35,020 nt of DNA from Chthoniobacterales bacterium (lineage in GTDB: Bacteria; Verrucomicrobiota; Verrucomicrobiia; Chthoniobacterales; UBA6821), in the NCBI GenBank assembly GCA_019747735.1, contig JAIEQL010000043.1:1-35020 (forward strand), given 5' to 3'. A program made the position numbers and the translations under genes. Shown piece after piece: positions 25,307 through 34,264 of this stretch. Within the stretch, counting starts at the first letter, position 1, and each line of letters begins with the position of its first letter. Under the pieces are notes generated by a model. That model saw nothing but the letters and a program-made list of their open reading frames with translations, did not search any database and was not told where the DNA came from.

Positions 25307-27192
25307 ATCACCTCGCTAACGCCTCTTCTCCTTACTTGCGGCAACATGCCACTAATCCCGTAGAATGGTATCCGTGGGGAGAGGTTGCCTTTGCGCGTGC
25401 ACGAGAGGAACAAAAACCGATCTTCCTTTCCATTGGTTATTCCACCTGTCATTGGTGTCATGTCATGGCTCATGAATCCTTTGAAGATCAAGCCATCGCC
25501 GCTCTCCTCAACAACTCTTTCATTTCTATTAAAGTCGATCGCGAAGAGCGTCCCGATGTCGATCGGCTCTACATGAGCTATGTGCAAGCCCTGACAGGCA
25601 GGGGCGGTTGGCCGCTAAGTGTTTGGTTAACACCAGAGTTGAAACCGTTTTTTGGAGGGACCTATTTTCCTCCCGAAACAATAGCAGGACGCGTCGGTTT
25701 CCCTTCAGTTTTGTTACAGCTCGAAGAGCTTTGGAGAGAGCATCGCCCTCGTTTGGAAGCAGAAGCAAATCAGGCGATGCAGCAATTAGAGGAGCTTACG
25801 AAACGAGATGTTATAAGACTTACGGGAGAGAGAAAAAATTTGTTGCATCAGGCTTATCATATTTTTTCAGATTCTTTTGATGAGAGATTGGGAGGATTTG
25901 GAATGGCTCCCAAATTTCCAAGGCCTTCTGTTTTTTTCTTTTTGCTTCACTATGCTAATCATCATCAAGGAAAAGAGAGCCAGCGGGCCCGTGACATGGT
26001 TCTTTTTACTTTGAGCAAAATGGCCGCAGGAGGTATCCACGATCATCTTGGAGGGGGTTTTCACCGATACTCCGTTGATCGCCGTTGGCAGGTGCCTCAT
26101 TTTGAAAAAATGCTTTATGACCAGGCGCAGCTTTCCTTGGCTTATTTAGAGGCTTTTCAACTGACTCAGAAAACAGAATACAGCGATGTCGTTCATGCTG
26201 TTTTAAAATATGTCCTACGTGATATGACCTCTCCTGAGGGTGGATTCTATTCTGCCGAAGATGCTGATAGCATGGATGAAGAAGGCATCCAACGAGAAGG
26301 AGCTTTTTATGCGTGGTCTGAAAAAGAAATCCAGTCTCTTCTCTCGCAAGAGGAAGCGACCCTCATCACCACTTATTATCAGCTTTCCAAGGAAGGCAAC
26401 GTACCTCAGGAGAGCGACCCTCATGATGATTTTGTTGGAAAAAATATTTTTATAGTTAATGAAAATAAAGAACTGACTAAAATTGATCAAAAAAAAGTAG
26501 CCAGCGCTCGAGCAAAACTTTTTTTGGCACGTAAAAAAAGAGCTCACCCTCATCGTGACGATAAAATACAAACCTCTTGGAATGCCCTGATGATATCAGC
26601 ATTGGTGCGTACGGGAATGGCCTTTCACTCAGAGCACTATCTTACGGCAGCCAGGCGTGCAGCTACTTTTATCCAAGAACACCTTTATGATCCCTCTTCT
26701 GGGCAGCTGCGTCACAGCTGGCATGAGGGAAATTCAGAAGCTCACGGCTTTGCCGAAGACTATGCTTTTTTGATTCAAGGATTACTTGATCTTTATGAGA
26801 GCACTTCTGAACAACCTTGGTTCCAATGGGCTAAAAAACTCCAAGGAAAAATGGATGACCTTTTTTTAGATGAACGTGGAGGTGCCTATTTTAGTAGCGC
26901 TGCGGGTGACCCTCACCTTTTGATGCGCATGAAAGAGGAATACGATGGAGCAGAGCCTTCGGCCAATTCCATAGCAGCACTCAACCATCTTCGTTTTGCA
27001 CGCCTACTTCCTGAGAGTAAGGGCAGAGAGCGTGCCGCGGCTATTATTAATGCCTCAGCTGCTAGCCTACAAGGAATGCCAACAGCTCTTCCCCAACTGC
27101 TTGTAGCCCTTAGTGAAATGGAGGCTCAAAAAACGACTCACTACCGCTGTGACGATTTTCGGTGTGAGGAAGTGAGCATCGATTCGCGATGA
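25303..27192 (+). CDS. DUF255 thioredoxin-domain protein (YyaL/SPATA20-like)
   Basis: The 629-residue protein begins with the hallmark [22 protein letters not shown] thioredoxin-like domain with CHWC (Cys49, Cys52) comes next, and then [20 protein letters not shown]. The remainder is a six-hairpin-type glycosidase-like domain, with [20 protein letters not shown] and [15 protein letters not shown]. The family is widespread but poorly characterised; a redox or N-acylglucosamine epimerase-like role has been suggested. The length is slightly below the ~680 residues usual for the family. It is translationally coupled to the TIGR01777 gene. Confidence 0.93.
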   Translation: MNHLANASSPYLRQHATNPVEWYPWGEVAFARAREEQKPIFLSIGYSTCHWCHVMAHESFEDQAIAALLNNSFISIKVDREERPDVDRLYMSYVQALTGRGGWPLSVWLTPELKPFFGGTYFPPETIAGRVGFPSVLLQLEELWREHRPRLEAEANQAMQQLEELTKRDVIRLTGERKNLLHQAYHIFSDSFDERLGGFGMAPKFPRPSVFFFLLHYANHHQGKESQRARDMVLFTLSKMAAGGIHDHLGGGFHRYSVDRRWQVPHFEKMLYDQAQLSLAYLEAFQLTQKTEYSDVVHAVLKYVLRDMTSPEGGFYSAEDADSMDEEGIQREGAFYAWSEKEIQSLLSQEEATLITTYYQLSKEGNVPQESDPHDDFVGKNIFIVNENKELTKIDQKKVASARAKLFLARKKRAHPHRDDKIQTSWNALMISALVRTGMAFHSEHYLTAARRAATFIQEHLYDPSSGQLRHSWHEGNSEAHGFAEDYAFLIQGLLDLYESTSEQPWFQWAKKLQGKMDDLFLDERGGAYFSSAAGDPHLLMRMKEEYDGAEPSANSIAALNHLRFARLLPESKGRERAAAIINASAASLQGMPTALPQLLVALSEMEAQKTTHYRCDDFRCEEVSIDSR

Positions 27193-27218
27193 GTTCGCTG
27201 TTGGCAGTTCGCAGTTGG
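27193..27218. repeat. GGCAGTT-type tandem repeat after the DUF255 gene
   Basis: GCTGTTGGCAGTTCGCAGTT followed by GGCAGT is a heptamer-like array of the same style as 20885-20920. It begins at the 3' boundary of the gene. Confidence 0.45.
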
Positions 27219-27549
27219 CAGTAATTTTCGATCGTTTTGTTATCGGAGTTAACCCGAGTTCCGCAGTTGTGAATGACGATCTTTCGTAATACCTTGGTCA
27301 TTCATCTTTTTAAATCACTTATGTATGAGCATCAGCAGCTGGGAATCGAGATCCTTGGGAAGGATCAAGATAGACTTACCACAGGTAAGCCCCCCGCTAG
27401 GGCGAGCGATGGGGCGCACATCGCTTGTCAAACAAAAGGGAGACTGCCTTTAGGCAGCCCCGAGAGCGAGACGAGCAGGTGCGAGCGAGTCAAACATACA
27501 CCTCATGCTTTTAAAAAACACCTCCAGACCAAGTCGTTACAAAATATAA

Positions 27550-27870
27550 TCCTAAAAACGTGAATGGAAATCCGAAATATGGCGTAAGGACTTGATCTAA
27601 AAAAGGTTTTTAAATCGGTAAGGCGTACCTTTTGGGTATCTTCTCAAAAATTCCGGGTAACGCTAACAAATGGCGTTGAGCAATGGGGTCAGTACCGACT
27701 AATTCGTAGATGTTAATCACGAATTATGGGACTGACCCGCTTGCTCCGGAGGTCTTCTTTCCTGGAATTTTTGAGATGATACCCTTTTGGTATGTAAGCC
27801 GATTGAAAAAACTTTTTGAGGTCGAGTATATTGCGTCAGATGTTCTTTTTCCATTCACGTTTTTAGGATC
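27550..27870. repeat. Long imperfect inverted repeat of dispersed repeat C
   Basis: Arms of about 105-110 nt (27550-27656 and 27761-27870) are inverses at roughly 70% identity by eye. Shared stretches include GGAATTTTTGAGA and CCATTCACGTTTTTAGGAT. The right arm repeats 22106-22177 almost exactly and is open in one frame (PGIFEMIPFWYVSRLKKLFE and onward). The left arm encodes a decayed relative (PGIFEKIPKRY...). It could be two facing copies of a gene tail. Confidence 0.55.
27686..27738. repeat. REP-like hairpin at the centre of the inverted repeat
   Basis: GGGTCAGTACCGACTAATTC plus GT (27686-27707) pairs with ACGAATTATGGGACTGACCC (27719-27738) around an 11-nt loop. The GGGTCAGT/ACTGACCC ends look like a REP or a short IS200-type transposon end. 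I know of similar ends only from memory. Confidence 0.5.
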
Positions 27871-27984
27871 ATCCGCCTCAACTGCGGAACTTAGATTTTC
27901 TTTTTTTAATCGTTACTTCATTTCGATAAGAAAAAAGTTGATTTTTTTAAAGATTCTTTGCTGTTAGATCGAACTGCAAACTAT

Positions 27985-28070
27985 GGTGAGGGAGGGATTC
28001 GAACCCTCGGTACCTTTTACAGTACGGCGCTTTAGCAAAGCGCTGCTTTCGACCACTCAGCCACCTCACC
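27985..28070 (-). tRNA. tRNA-Ser(GCT)
   Basis: The 86-nt sequence folds as a class II tRNA. Acceptor GGTGAGG pairs with CCTCACC, and the D-arm is GGCTGAGTGGTCGAAAGC. The anticodon stem GCGCT/AGCGC holds loop TTGCTAA, with anticodon GCT. A long variable arm (CGTACTGTAAAAGGTACCG region) and the T-loop GTTCGAATC follow. The CCA end is not encoded. The repeat nest lies just beyond its 3' end, a typical position for integrations, but no attachment-site duplication of the tRNA end is visible. Confidence 0.95.
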
Positions 28071-28090
28071 TAAAAAATTAAAGAGTCGCG

Positions 28091-28119
28091 ATTGTGCAAG
28101 AGCTCTCCTTATTGGTCAA
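28091..28119 (-). promoter_or_regulatory. Promoter of tRNA-Ser
   Basis: On the minus strand TTGACC (5 of 6 to TTGACA), a 17-nt spacer and CACAAT (4 of 6 to TATAAT) end 20 nt before the tRNA 5' end. The position fits an independent tRNA promoter with a short leader. Confidence 0.5.
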
Positions 28120-28150
28120 TGAGAAAGAGAAAACCTATTCCTAGATTTCC

Positions 28151-28786
28151 TTAGATAGGATCTTTACTGTTACTCGTTGGTAAATTCTTGAGCTCTTTAC
28201 GTGATTTGACAACCTCGTCTACAAGCCCATATTTGCAGGCTTCTTCGGCTACCATATAATAATCACGATCAGCATCCCGCTCGATTTCTTTGGCACTTTT
28301 CCCTGTGTGATGAGCAATGATGTTATTGAGACGACGCTTGAGTTTGTACATGTACTCCACACTCCGCTCGACATCACTGGCAGTTCCTTTAGCTCCTCCT
28401 GAGACTTGGTGAATCATGATATCAGAATTGGGAAGGGCAAAACGCTTTCCCTTTGTTCCCGCACAGAGAAGAACAGCCCCCATGCTTGCTGCCATTCCCA
28501 TGCAATAGGTATTCACATCACAGGTCACAAACTGCATCGTATCGTAGATCGCAAGCCCAGCTGTTACGGAGCCTCCTGGAGAATTGATATAAAGATGGAT
28601 ATCTTTTTTAGGATCTTCCATCTGCAAAAAGAGCATCTGAGCAATGACAAGATTGGCGATATGGTCATCAACGGCAGTGCCAATAAAAATAATACGATCC
28701 TTGAGCAGACGAGAATAAATGTCGTAGCTGCGTTCACCACGACCAGATTGTTCGATAACAACGGGGACAAGCATAGAGTTTTGCAT
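28151..28786 (-). CDS. clpP: ATP-dependent Clp protease proteolytic subunit
   Basis: This is the serine protease barrel that works with ClpX or ClpA. The catalytic triad is visible: Ser101 in GMAASMGAV, His126 in [10 protein letters not shown] and Asp175 in DADRD. The oxyanion segment [10 protein letters not shown] lies at residues 68-77. The length of 211 residues is normal. It lies 24 nt after tig, the widespread tig-clpP order. clpX does not follow; tRNA-Ser does. There is no Shine-Dalgarno sequence before the ATG. Confidence 0.97.
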   Translation of the reverse strand: MQNSMLVPVVIEQSGRGERSYDIYSRLLKDRIIFIGTAVDDHIANLVIAQMLFLQMEDPKKDIHLYINSPGGSVTAGLAIYDTMQFVTCDVNTYCMGMAASMGAVLLCAGTKGKRFALPNSDIMIHQVSGGAKGTASDVERSVEYMYKLKRRLNNIIAHHTGKSAKEIERDADRDYYMVAEEACKYGLVDEVVKSRKELKNLPTSNSKDPI

Positions 28787-28810
28787 AAAAAAAGTTTAAG
28801 AGTTTAATTA

Positions 28811-30175
28811 TTAATGATTGCAATGCGGTCCATGCACATGTTCAGCAGCCTCAGCCTTACTTGGAGGGAGCTCTGTTACCTGGGCCTCTGTTGTTAAAAA
28901 GGCAAGTGTTTTTCCAAAAAGGAGCTCTTCTTCAATAGCTGAAAGAGCACGATTTTTTTGTACTTCTTGGACCAATTTTTTAAGTGGCATCCGATAATGT
29001 TCTGCCATGGTTGTCAGCTGAGCATTGAGTTCCTCGGGAGTCACTGTCATTTTTTCTTTGGCAGCAATAGCATTAAGAATAAAATTCAATTTCACTTTTT
29101 CTTCGGCGCTTTTTTGAGCTGATGCAAGGAGTTCTTGTTGATGAGCCCTAATCTCCTCCTCAGAAACGCCACGCGACTGATTTTCACGAACAACTTGTTG
29201 CAGAATAGAAGAACTCTCTTGTTGCACCAGAAGAGCAGGAGGATCACAGGGGTTATTCTTAAGCAACGCTTCAACGACGGCTGCGCGAAGCTTGTTTTGA
29301 AATTGTTGATTAAGGAAGTTTTCCAGCTGTGCGCGCAACTCTTCACGCAAGGTAGGCACGGTGAGACCTGGTTTTACCTTGGCTGCAAAGGCATCATCAA
29401 GAGGCGCTAGTTGGCGTGCTTTAATTTCATGCAAGGAAATTTGATAATTCACGGTCACTCCTGCCAATGCTTTTTCAGAAAAATCTTCCGGAAAAGTGGC
29501 ACTGTGTTGACGCGAGTCTTGGGGATTTAGCCCAAGCAATACTTCTGTCAATCCAGGAATAGGAAGTTTTTCCTCAAGTCGCAACCAACGATTTTTGCCT
29601 CCTACAAAACGAAGAGGAAGCTCCGGATCCAGGTCTAGAAGAGCTTTTCCATCAGTTGTGGTTCCTTCATAGTCAAGCACCGCAAAATCTCCCATCGCAA
29701 GGCCTCGCCCTTCGACATTGATAAACTCTGCAAAGTCCTCGCGCATTTTTTCAAGCACTTCGTCTAAGCGCTCCTCACTGACATGATCGCGCTCTACGGC
29801 AACTTGCAAGCCTTTATACTCCGAGAGTTCCAGCTCCGGAGCAACGATCATTGTCGCTAGGAAGCGAAGGGAATGATCCTCATTAAGATGAACATCCTTG
29901 ATGTTAGGATAACGAACCAAGTTGAGTTTTCTTTCTGTAAGAATTTCTCGAAGCGCTGCTGTGATTGTTTTTTCAGTGGCTTCTTCTTGGATCTCTTTGG
30001 AAAATTTCTTCTCAATAGCCGAGAGAGGTGCCTTTCCTTTCCTAAATCCTGGAATACGAGCTAAGCGGCAGTATTCACCTGCAATGCGCTTCCACTCTTG
30101 ATTAAAGCGCTCAGGAGGAAGCTCGATATGAAAATCCAATACACAATTTTCTTTTTGTTCTGTAGTTACGTTCAT
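28811..30175 (-). CDS. tig: Trigger factor
   Basis: This is the ribosome-bound chaperone and peptidyl-prolyl isomerase. The N-terminal ribosome-docking motif ARIPGFRKGKAPLSAIEKKF is present. It is followed by a PPIase-like domain (MGDFAVLDYEGTTTDGKALL) and the helical C-terminal arms. The length is 454 residues, slightly longer than E. coli (432). The last residues form a histidine-rich tail (AAEHVHGPHCNH) that could bind metal ions. The leader is a C/U-rich heptamer repeat and not a Shine-Dalgarno sequence. clpP follows after 24 nt. Confidence 0.96.
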   Translation of the reverse strand: MNVTTEQKENCVLDFHIELPPERFNQEWKRIAGEYCRLARIPGFRKGKAPLSAIEKKFSKEIQEEATEKTITAALREILTERKLNLVRYPNIKDVHLNEDHSLRFLATMIVAPELELSEYKGLQVAVERDHVSEERLDEVLEKMREDFAEFINVEGRGLAMGDFAVLDYEGTTTDGKALLDLDPELPLRFVGGKNRWLRLEEKLPIPGLTEVLLGLNPQDSRQHSATFPEDFSEKALAGVTVNYQISLHEIKARQLAPLDDAFAAKVKPGLTVPTLREELRAQLENFLNQQFQNKLRAAVVEALLKNNPCDPPALLVQQESSSILQQVVRENQSRGVSEEEIRAHQQELLASAQKSAEEKVKLNFILNAIAAKEKMTVTPEELNAQLTTMAEHYRMPLKKLVQEVQKNRALSAIEEELLFGKTLAFLTTEAQVTELPPSKAEAAEHVHGPHCNH

Positions 30176-30240
30176 AAAAGTGAAGGGTGAAGAGTAATGG
30201 GTAAAGAGTGAAGAGTAAAGGGCTATCAGTGAAGGGTGAT
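30176..30240 (-). repeat. Heptamer repeat array upstream of tig
   Basis: The array is built of units GTGAAGG, GTGAAGA, GTAATGG, GTAAAGA, GTGAAGA and GTAAAGG, with a further TGAAGGGTGATGGGTGA part. On the tig strand it forms a C/U-rich leader. A second, opposed array (TTCACCTTTCACTGATGACC, then TTTTACTCTTCAC) lies at 30325-30360 before the oligopeptide-binding gene. Together they fill most of the 218-nt divergent intergenic region. Confidence 0.7.
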
Positions 30241-30393
30241 GGGTGAGCTCAGGTTTTTCTTTATTTTAATAACTGCGTAGTGCAAAGATCGCTCAAGTTT
30301 CCAGCTTAAATTTCCTCTCTTATTCTTCACCTTTCACTGATGACCTTTTACTCTTCACAACCCTTCTCCTGAGCAGTTACTTTATTTTTTCCT

Positions 30394-32265
30394 ATGCATT
30401 TTTTTAGATGGGTTCTTTATGCTGCAACAGCTGCTTTTATAGCACTTTTGATCGCCTCTTTTTTTAGCACTGCCTCTTTTTCTACTAAAAAGAAAAATGA
30501 GCTATCCCTAGGAACAGCTGCCGAGCCAAGCTCACTCAACCCCATCATGCAGCTGGAAAGCGCCTCGGCAGAAATCATGGGGTTTCTTTTTAATGGACTA
30601 CTTCAATACGATGAAAATCTCGAATTGACTGGCTCTCTCGCCTCCTCCTGGTCTCTTTCACAGATCACGACCTTTCAATGCCACACCGCTGCAGAGGCAG
30701 CCTCGCTTCAAGAGCTTTTGGAAAAAGAAAAAAATCTCCATCCTGAATGGGGCATACTTTCTATTGCTCAAAAGAATGACCTTTCACAAGTCTTGGTCAC
30801 GCTGAAAGAGCCTGGTTATGAGGTTTCTGAAGTTATTGCTCAAAAAATCCCTCTAACAATGTTGGTTCCTTTTCCAGCACTCAAACCCGAGGAAGAGACT
30901 CATCCTTTCCTTGCAGAACCCATCATTGAGTTCACCCTGCGTCGCGATGTACGGTGGCACGATGGGGCTCCTTTTACAGCTCACGATGTGCTCTTCACCT
31001 ACAACGCCATTATGGATGAGCGTACTGCCTCTCCGATGCGAAGCAACTTTGAACTCGTTTCAAAAATAGAAACACCCGATCCCTGGCACGTCATTGTGCA
31101 CTACCGCCGTCCCTTTTCTCCTGCACTTAACAGTTGGGGAACCCTCATTTTGCCAGCTCATCTGCTGGAAGGAACATCACCACTCACCTGGGGAAATTTT
31201 TTCAATCGCCACCCCATCGGAACCGGTCCCTTTCGTTTTGATACCTGGAAAAATAATGAATACATCCGGCTCACTCGTAACCCTGATTACTTTTTAGGAT
31301 CTCCTCATCTTGATTCCATCGTGTTTCGTGTGCTGCCCGATCCACTTACTCAGCGCCTTGCTTTTGAAACACACCAAGTTGACTTTTGGGATGCCGCTCC
31401 TTGGGCTGTCAAAAATTTTGTCAATGACCCGCGCTATCAATTATTGAATAGCCCAAGCAATACCTACACCTACGTTGGCTGGAACTTGAAACGCCCTTTT
31501 TTTGCCGATCGCAATGTCCGTCAAGCGTTGGCAGAGGCTGTCAATATTCAAGAAATAGTCGATGCGATTCTTTACGGGAAAGGAACCCCTTCCACAGGCA
31601 TCTTCACGCCACGCATGTGGTGTTTTGACCCAAGCATCAAGCCACTCCCCTATGATCCGAAAAAAGCCGAGGCTCTTCTCGATGCAGCAGGCTGGAAGAG
31701 AGGTCCTGATGGAATCCGTGTCCACAACGGTAAGCGCTTTAGTTTCACGTTGATCACTAACAATGGGAGTGATATCCGGCGAGATATCGCCACCTTAGTA
31801 CAAGATGACCTCAAAAAAATAGGGATCGAAGTTCATGTAGAAATTTACGAATGGACCGTCTTTTTAAAAAAAGTGATGCAACATGATTTTGATGCCACCG
31901 TCTTGGCATGGGCGTTGTCAAATGATTGCGATCAACATCATATTTGGCATTCCAGTCAGATTGGCGAGGGAGGATTTAATTACGTTGGGTACAACAATCC
32001 TCGCGTTGATGAGTTGATCACCAAGTTACGACAAGAGTATACCCGCTCTAAACAGCTTCAATTGGCTCACGAGCTCCAACAAATTATTTATCAGGATCAA
32101 CCTTATCTTTTTATTTATGTTCCAGAAACAACCTCTATTTTATGGAGCAATACTTACCGCGTCTGCTATCCCACAGATCACGGCTGGGTCGATAGCCCGC
32201 TTAAAAGCTCGAAAGCAGGCTGGAGCCATAATATGGAGTGGTTTTATCGTATTGCTCCGCAATAA
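30394..32265 (+). CDS. Peptide-binding protein of an ABC transporter (SBP family 5, OppA-like)
   Basis: The 623-residue protein starts with an N-terminal hydrophobic segment (residues ~5-27) without a lipobox cysteine, so it is either a signal peptide or an uncleaved membrane anchor. Family 5 motifs are LGTAAEPSSLNPI, VRWHDGAPFTAHDVLFTYNA and GTGPFRFDTW, with RNVRQALAEAVN later. Residues ~90-165 (HTAAEAASLQELLEKEKNLH...) interrupt the domain relative to classical OppA and form a helical insertion. It presumably captures oligopeptides in the periplasm. No permease or ATPase genes are next to it. Confidence 0.9.
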   Translation: MHFFRWVLYAATAAFIALLIASFFSTASFSTKKKNELSLGTAAEPSSLNPIMQLESASAEIMGFLFNGLLQYDENLELTGSLASSWSLSQITTFQCHTAAEAASLQELLEKEKNLHPEWGILSIAQKNDLSQVLVTLKEPGYEVSEVIAQKIPLTMLVPFPALKPEEETHPFLAEPIIEFTLRRDVRWHDGAPFTAHDVLFTYNAIMDERTASPMRSNFELVSKIETPDPWHVIVHYRRPFSPALNSWGTLILPAHLLEGTSPLTWGNFFNRHPIGTGPFRFDTWKNNEYIRLTRNPDYFLGSPHLDSIVFRVLPDPLTQRLAFETHQVDFWDAAPWAVKNFVNDPRYQLLNSPSNTYTYVGWNLKRPFFADRNVRQALAEAVNIQEIVDAILYGKGTPSTGIFTPRMWCFDPSIKPLPYDPKKAEALLDAAGWKRGPDGIRVHNGKRFSFTLITNNGSDIRRDIATLVQDDLKKIGIEVHVEIYEWTVFLKKVMQHDFDATVLAWALSNDCDQHHIWHSSQIGEGGFNYVGYNNPRVDELITKLRQEYTRSKQLQLAHELQQIIYQDQPYLFIYVPETTSILWSNTYRVCYPTDHGWVDSPLKSSKAGWSHNMEWFYRIAPQ

Positions 32266-32294
32266 GTTGAAGGAAAAAGTTGAAGTTTTTTTCG

Positions 32295-32438
32295 CTTCAC
32301 GGAAGGATAAAAATTTTCCAATCGATGCAGTGCCAAGAGCTGAGGCGCACAGCGAGGGAGTGTATAGCCAATACTCGATGGAGCGAACACCGAAGCGACG
32401 ACGCAATGAGCGGCTACAAAATTTTTTAATATGCTCTA
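32295..32438 (-). mobile_element. Family A2 element (copy 5)
   Basis: The core is nearly identical to copy 3 in reverse orientation (GGTGTTCGCTCCATCGAGTA, GGCTATACACTCCCTCGCTG, TGCGCCTCAGCTCTTGGCAC). The arm at the 32438 end, CTACAAAATTTTTTAATATG plus CTCTA, is complete. The arm near 32295 is eroded (GGATAAAAATTTTCCAATCG). It lies between the convergent ends of the peptide-binding gene and the cyclophilin gene. Confidence 0.75.
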
Positions 32439-32471
32439 ACCTCCAAAGTCCAAGAAGAGGATTGAGTAGCT

Positions 32472-33077
32472 CTAATCGCCACTTCCCATTTTAATGGCAA
32501 CAATCCTCACTTTCTGAAGGGGAAAATTATTGCTGTTAACCGGAATAGTGCTGATCGCATCGAGCAACTCCGTCCCTTCTTTGACTTGGCCAAAAACCGT
32601 ATATTGGCCATTGAGCTGAGGCATTGGTTCTAAGCAAATATAAAATTGACTCCCATTCGAAGCGCGGAGTGGATTGATGTTATCAGGAAGGCGAGAGGCC
32701 GCGACAGCACCTTTGAGGTGAGGCAATCTAATTTCGGCTGGAATTGTGTATCCTGGGCCACCTGTTCCTGAATGGTCGCTCTCCCCATGACGGCTCTTAG
32801 GATCTCCGGTTTGTAAAAAGGAATGGGCAAAGAGACGATGAAACAGCATCCCATCATAGTAATGTTTTCTCACCAGCTCTTTAAAATTAGCCACCGTTTG
32901 AGGAGCAGCCTCCTCACGCAAGGCCATCACCACATATTTGGGTGTCTTTTCATGAGGCATCTTAACAAAGATAATCGCATCATTGTGAGAATAATTTTGT
33001 TGCACCTTAGGAAGCGAAACACATCCCGTTTGAGCAAGGATGATAATGGCACTGAGCAGAGAGAAACAAATTTTCAT
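32472..33077 (-). CDS. Cyclophilin-type peptidyl-prolyl isomerase, probable lipoprotein
   Basis: I choose ATG 33077, because the 201-residue product then begins with an export signal, MKICFSLLSAIIILAQTGC. QTGC is an imperfect lipobox, so periplasmic membrane anchoring is likely. The cyclophilin domain is clear: YYDGMLFHRLFAHSFLQTGD, GGPGYTIPAEI, NGSQFYICLEPMPQLNGQYT and VFGQVKEGTELLDAI. It would assist folding of envelope proteins. The longer ORF up to 33164 would bury the signal peptide. It is divergent from the aldo/keto reductase gene. Confidence 0.9.
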   Translation of the reverse strand: MKICFSLLSAIIILAQTGCVSLPKVQQNYSHNDAIIFVKMPHEKTPKYVVMALREEAAPQTVANFKELVRKHYYDGMLFHRLFAHSFLQTGDPKSRHGESDHSGTGGPGYTIPAEIRLPHLKGAVAASRLPDNINPLRASNGSQFYICLEPMPQLNGQYTVFGQVKEGTELLDAISTIPVNSNNFPLQKVRIVAIKMGSGD

Positions 33078-33181
33078 AAAAGAAAAACAAGCAGAACGAA
33101 ATCTTGAAAAGAAGACAAGAGCATCTTTTAAAAAACGCACACTTGAAGCAGGAGTTCTCTTCATGCTATCTTCAAGTGCTT

Positions 33182-34264
33182 ATGAAATACCGCACGCTCC
33201 CTGACTCCAATTTGCAAATCAGTGAAGTTGGTTTTGGTCTTTGGACTGTCTCGACAGGATGGTGGGGCACTTTTACAGATGAAGAAGCGATACGGCTCAT
33301 GCGACTGGGGGCTGATCTTGGAATCACGCTCTTTGATGCCGCTGACACTTATGGCAATGGACGGAGCGAAGAGCTGCTGGCCAAGGCCTTCACAACTCTT
33401 GGAGAGCGAGAACGCATCGTCATCGCAACAAAAGTCGGTTACGATTTTATTAACTACGGAGGAGATGCTCGCCGCGGACAACGAGAAATCCCTCAAAATT
33501 TCAGCCCTCAAGCCATTAAACAAGCCACCGAAGCAGCTCTCAAGCGACTCAAGACAGATCACATCGATATCCTTCAGTTGCATAATATTCGTTTGGAACA
33601 AGTCTTAGATGATGCTCTTTGGGAAACTCTCGATCAACTCAAAGCTGAAGGAAAAATAAGACACCATGGCGTTGCTCTTGGGCCCGCCATTGGATGGCTT
33701 GGAGAAGGAGCTGCTGCGATTGCAACACGCCAACCTGATATCCTGCAGCATATCTACAACATGCTCGAGCAAGAGCCAGGATCAAGCCTGCATCGGGTCG
33801 CCGAGGCCACTCAAGCGAAGACCAAGTTTTTTGTTCGTGTGCCTCATTCCTCAGGCATGCTGGAAGGAAAATACACTACCGAAACTGTTTTTCCACCCAG
33901 TGATCATCGTTCTCATCGCCCTAGAAAGTGGCTTCTCGATGGAATCCAAAAAGTGGAACAACTTCGCTTTTTAGAAAAATCCAACCGCACACTAGGCCAA
34001 GCAGCTCTCCAATGGCTGCTTCATGACCCCCGCGTAGCCACAGTCCTACCTAATATTTACAATGAAGAGCAACTTCGTGAATTTGCAAACACCTCAGAAA
34101 CTCCTTCGTTAATAAAAGAAGAAATGGATCAAATTACCCAACTCTATGCCAATAACTTTGGACTAGAAGCGGAAGAGGGACGATTCAAAGGGACGATGAG
34201 TTTGTCAGAGCTTCCAAGCCCTTTTGTAGAGAGGTTTCGAGGACTAGGACTTCTCCATGAATAA
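33182..34264 (+). CDS. Aldo/keto reductase
   Basis: This is an NADPH-dependent oxidoreductase of the AKR superfamily, 360 residues from ATG 33182 (MKYRTLPDSNLQISEVGFGL). The catalytic tetrad is visible as Asp52 and Tyr57 (FDAADTYG), Lys84 (ATKVG) and His134 (LQLHN). The C-terminal part has LGQAALQWLLHDPRVATVLP. The substrate cannot be told. The next gene starts 8 nt before its stop codon, so the two are coupled. Confidence 0.92.
   Translation: MKYRTLPDSNLQISEVGFGLWTVSTGWWGTFTDEEAIRLMRLGADLGITLFDAADTYGNGRSEELLAKAFTTLGERERIVIATKVGYDFINYGGDARRGQREIPQNFSPQAIKQATEAALKRLKTDHIDILQLHNIRLEQVLDDALWETLDQLKAEGKIRHHGVALGPAIGWLGEGAAAIATRQPDILQHIYNMLEQEPGSSLHRVAEATQAKTKFFVRVPHSSGMLEGKYTTETVFPPSDHRSHRPRKWLLDGIQKVEQLRFLEKSNRTLGQAALQWLLHDPRVATVLPNIYNEEQLREFANTSETPSLIKEEMDQITQLYANNFGLEAEEGRFKGTMSLSELPSPFVERFRGLGLLHE

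Larger units (their letters stand above)
27250..27893. mobile_element. Composite repeat nest bounded by family B-like arms
   Basis: The left arm TAACCCGAGTTCCGCAGTTG (27250) matches the folC element arm TAGCCCGAGTTCCGCAGTTG. At the right, CAACTGCGGAACTTA (27879-27893) is its shortened inverse. Inside lie a family B core (27440-27500: GACTGCCTTTAGGCAGCCCC), a hairpin CTTACC-ACA-GGTAAG, and the inverted pair described at 27550-27870. I interpret it as a B-type element or elements that took further insertions. No intact gene exists in the 27193-27984 gap; the ORFs there are fragments. Confidence 0.5.

Noticed and set aside
27273..27563. 96-codon ORF before the inverted repeat
   Set aside because: It starts within a family B arm and crosses the family B core. 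It may include remnants of a gene (HQQLGIEILGKDQDRL) but no intact product.
27710..27967. 85-codon ORF in the repeat nest as a functional gene
   Set aside because: Its start lies inside the GGGTCAGT hairpin loop and its end is in unrelated A/T-rich sequence. Only the middle (repeat C) is protein-like, so it is a fragment.
27985..28070. Integration site with a tRNA-Ser end duplication
   Set aside because: I saw no second copy of the tRNA 3' end and no integrase gene, so there is no support for a genomic island boundary here.
28406..28807. 133-codon ORF opposite clpP
   Set aside because: It is antisense to a clear ClpP gene with an intact catalytic triad, so it is a shadow frame.
30176..30362. 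CRISPR-like array
   Set aside because: The units are only ~7 nt, are degenerate and have no spacers of regular length. There are no cas genes in the window.
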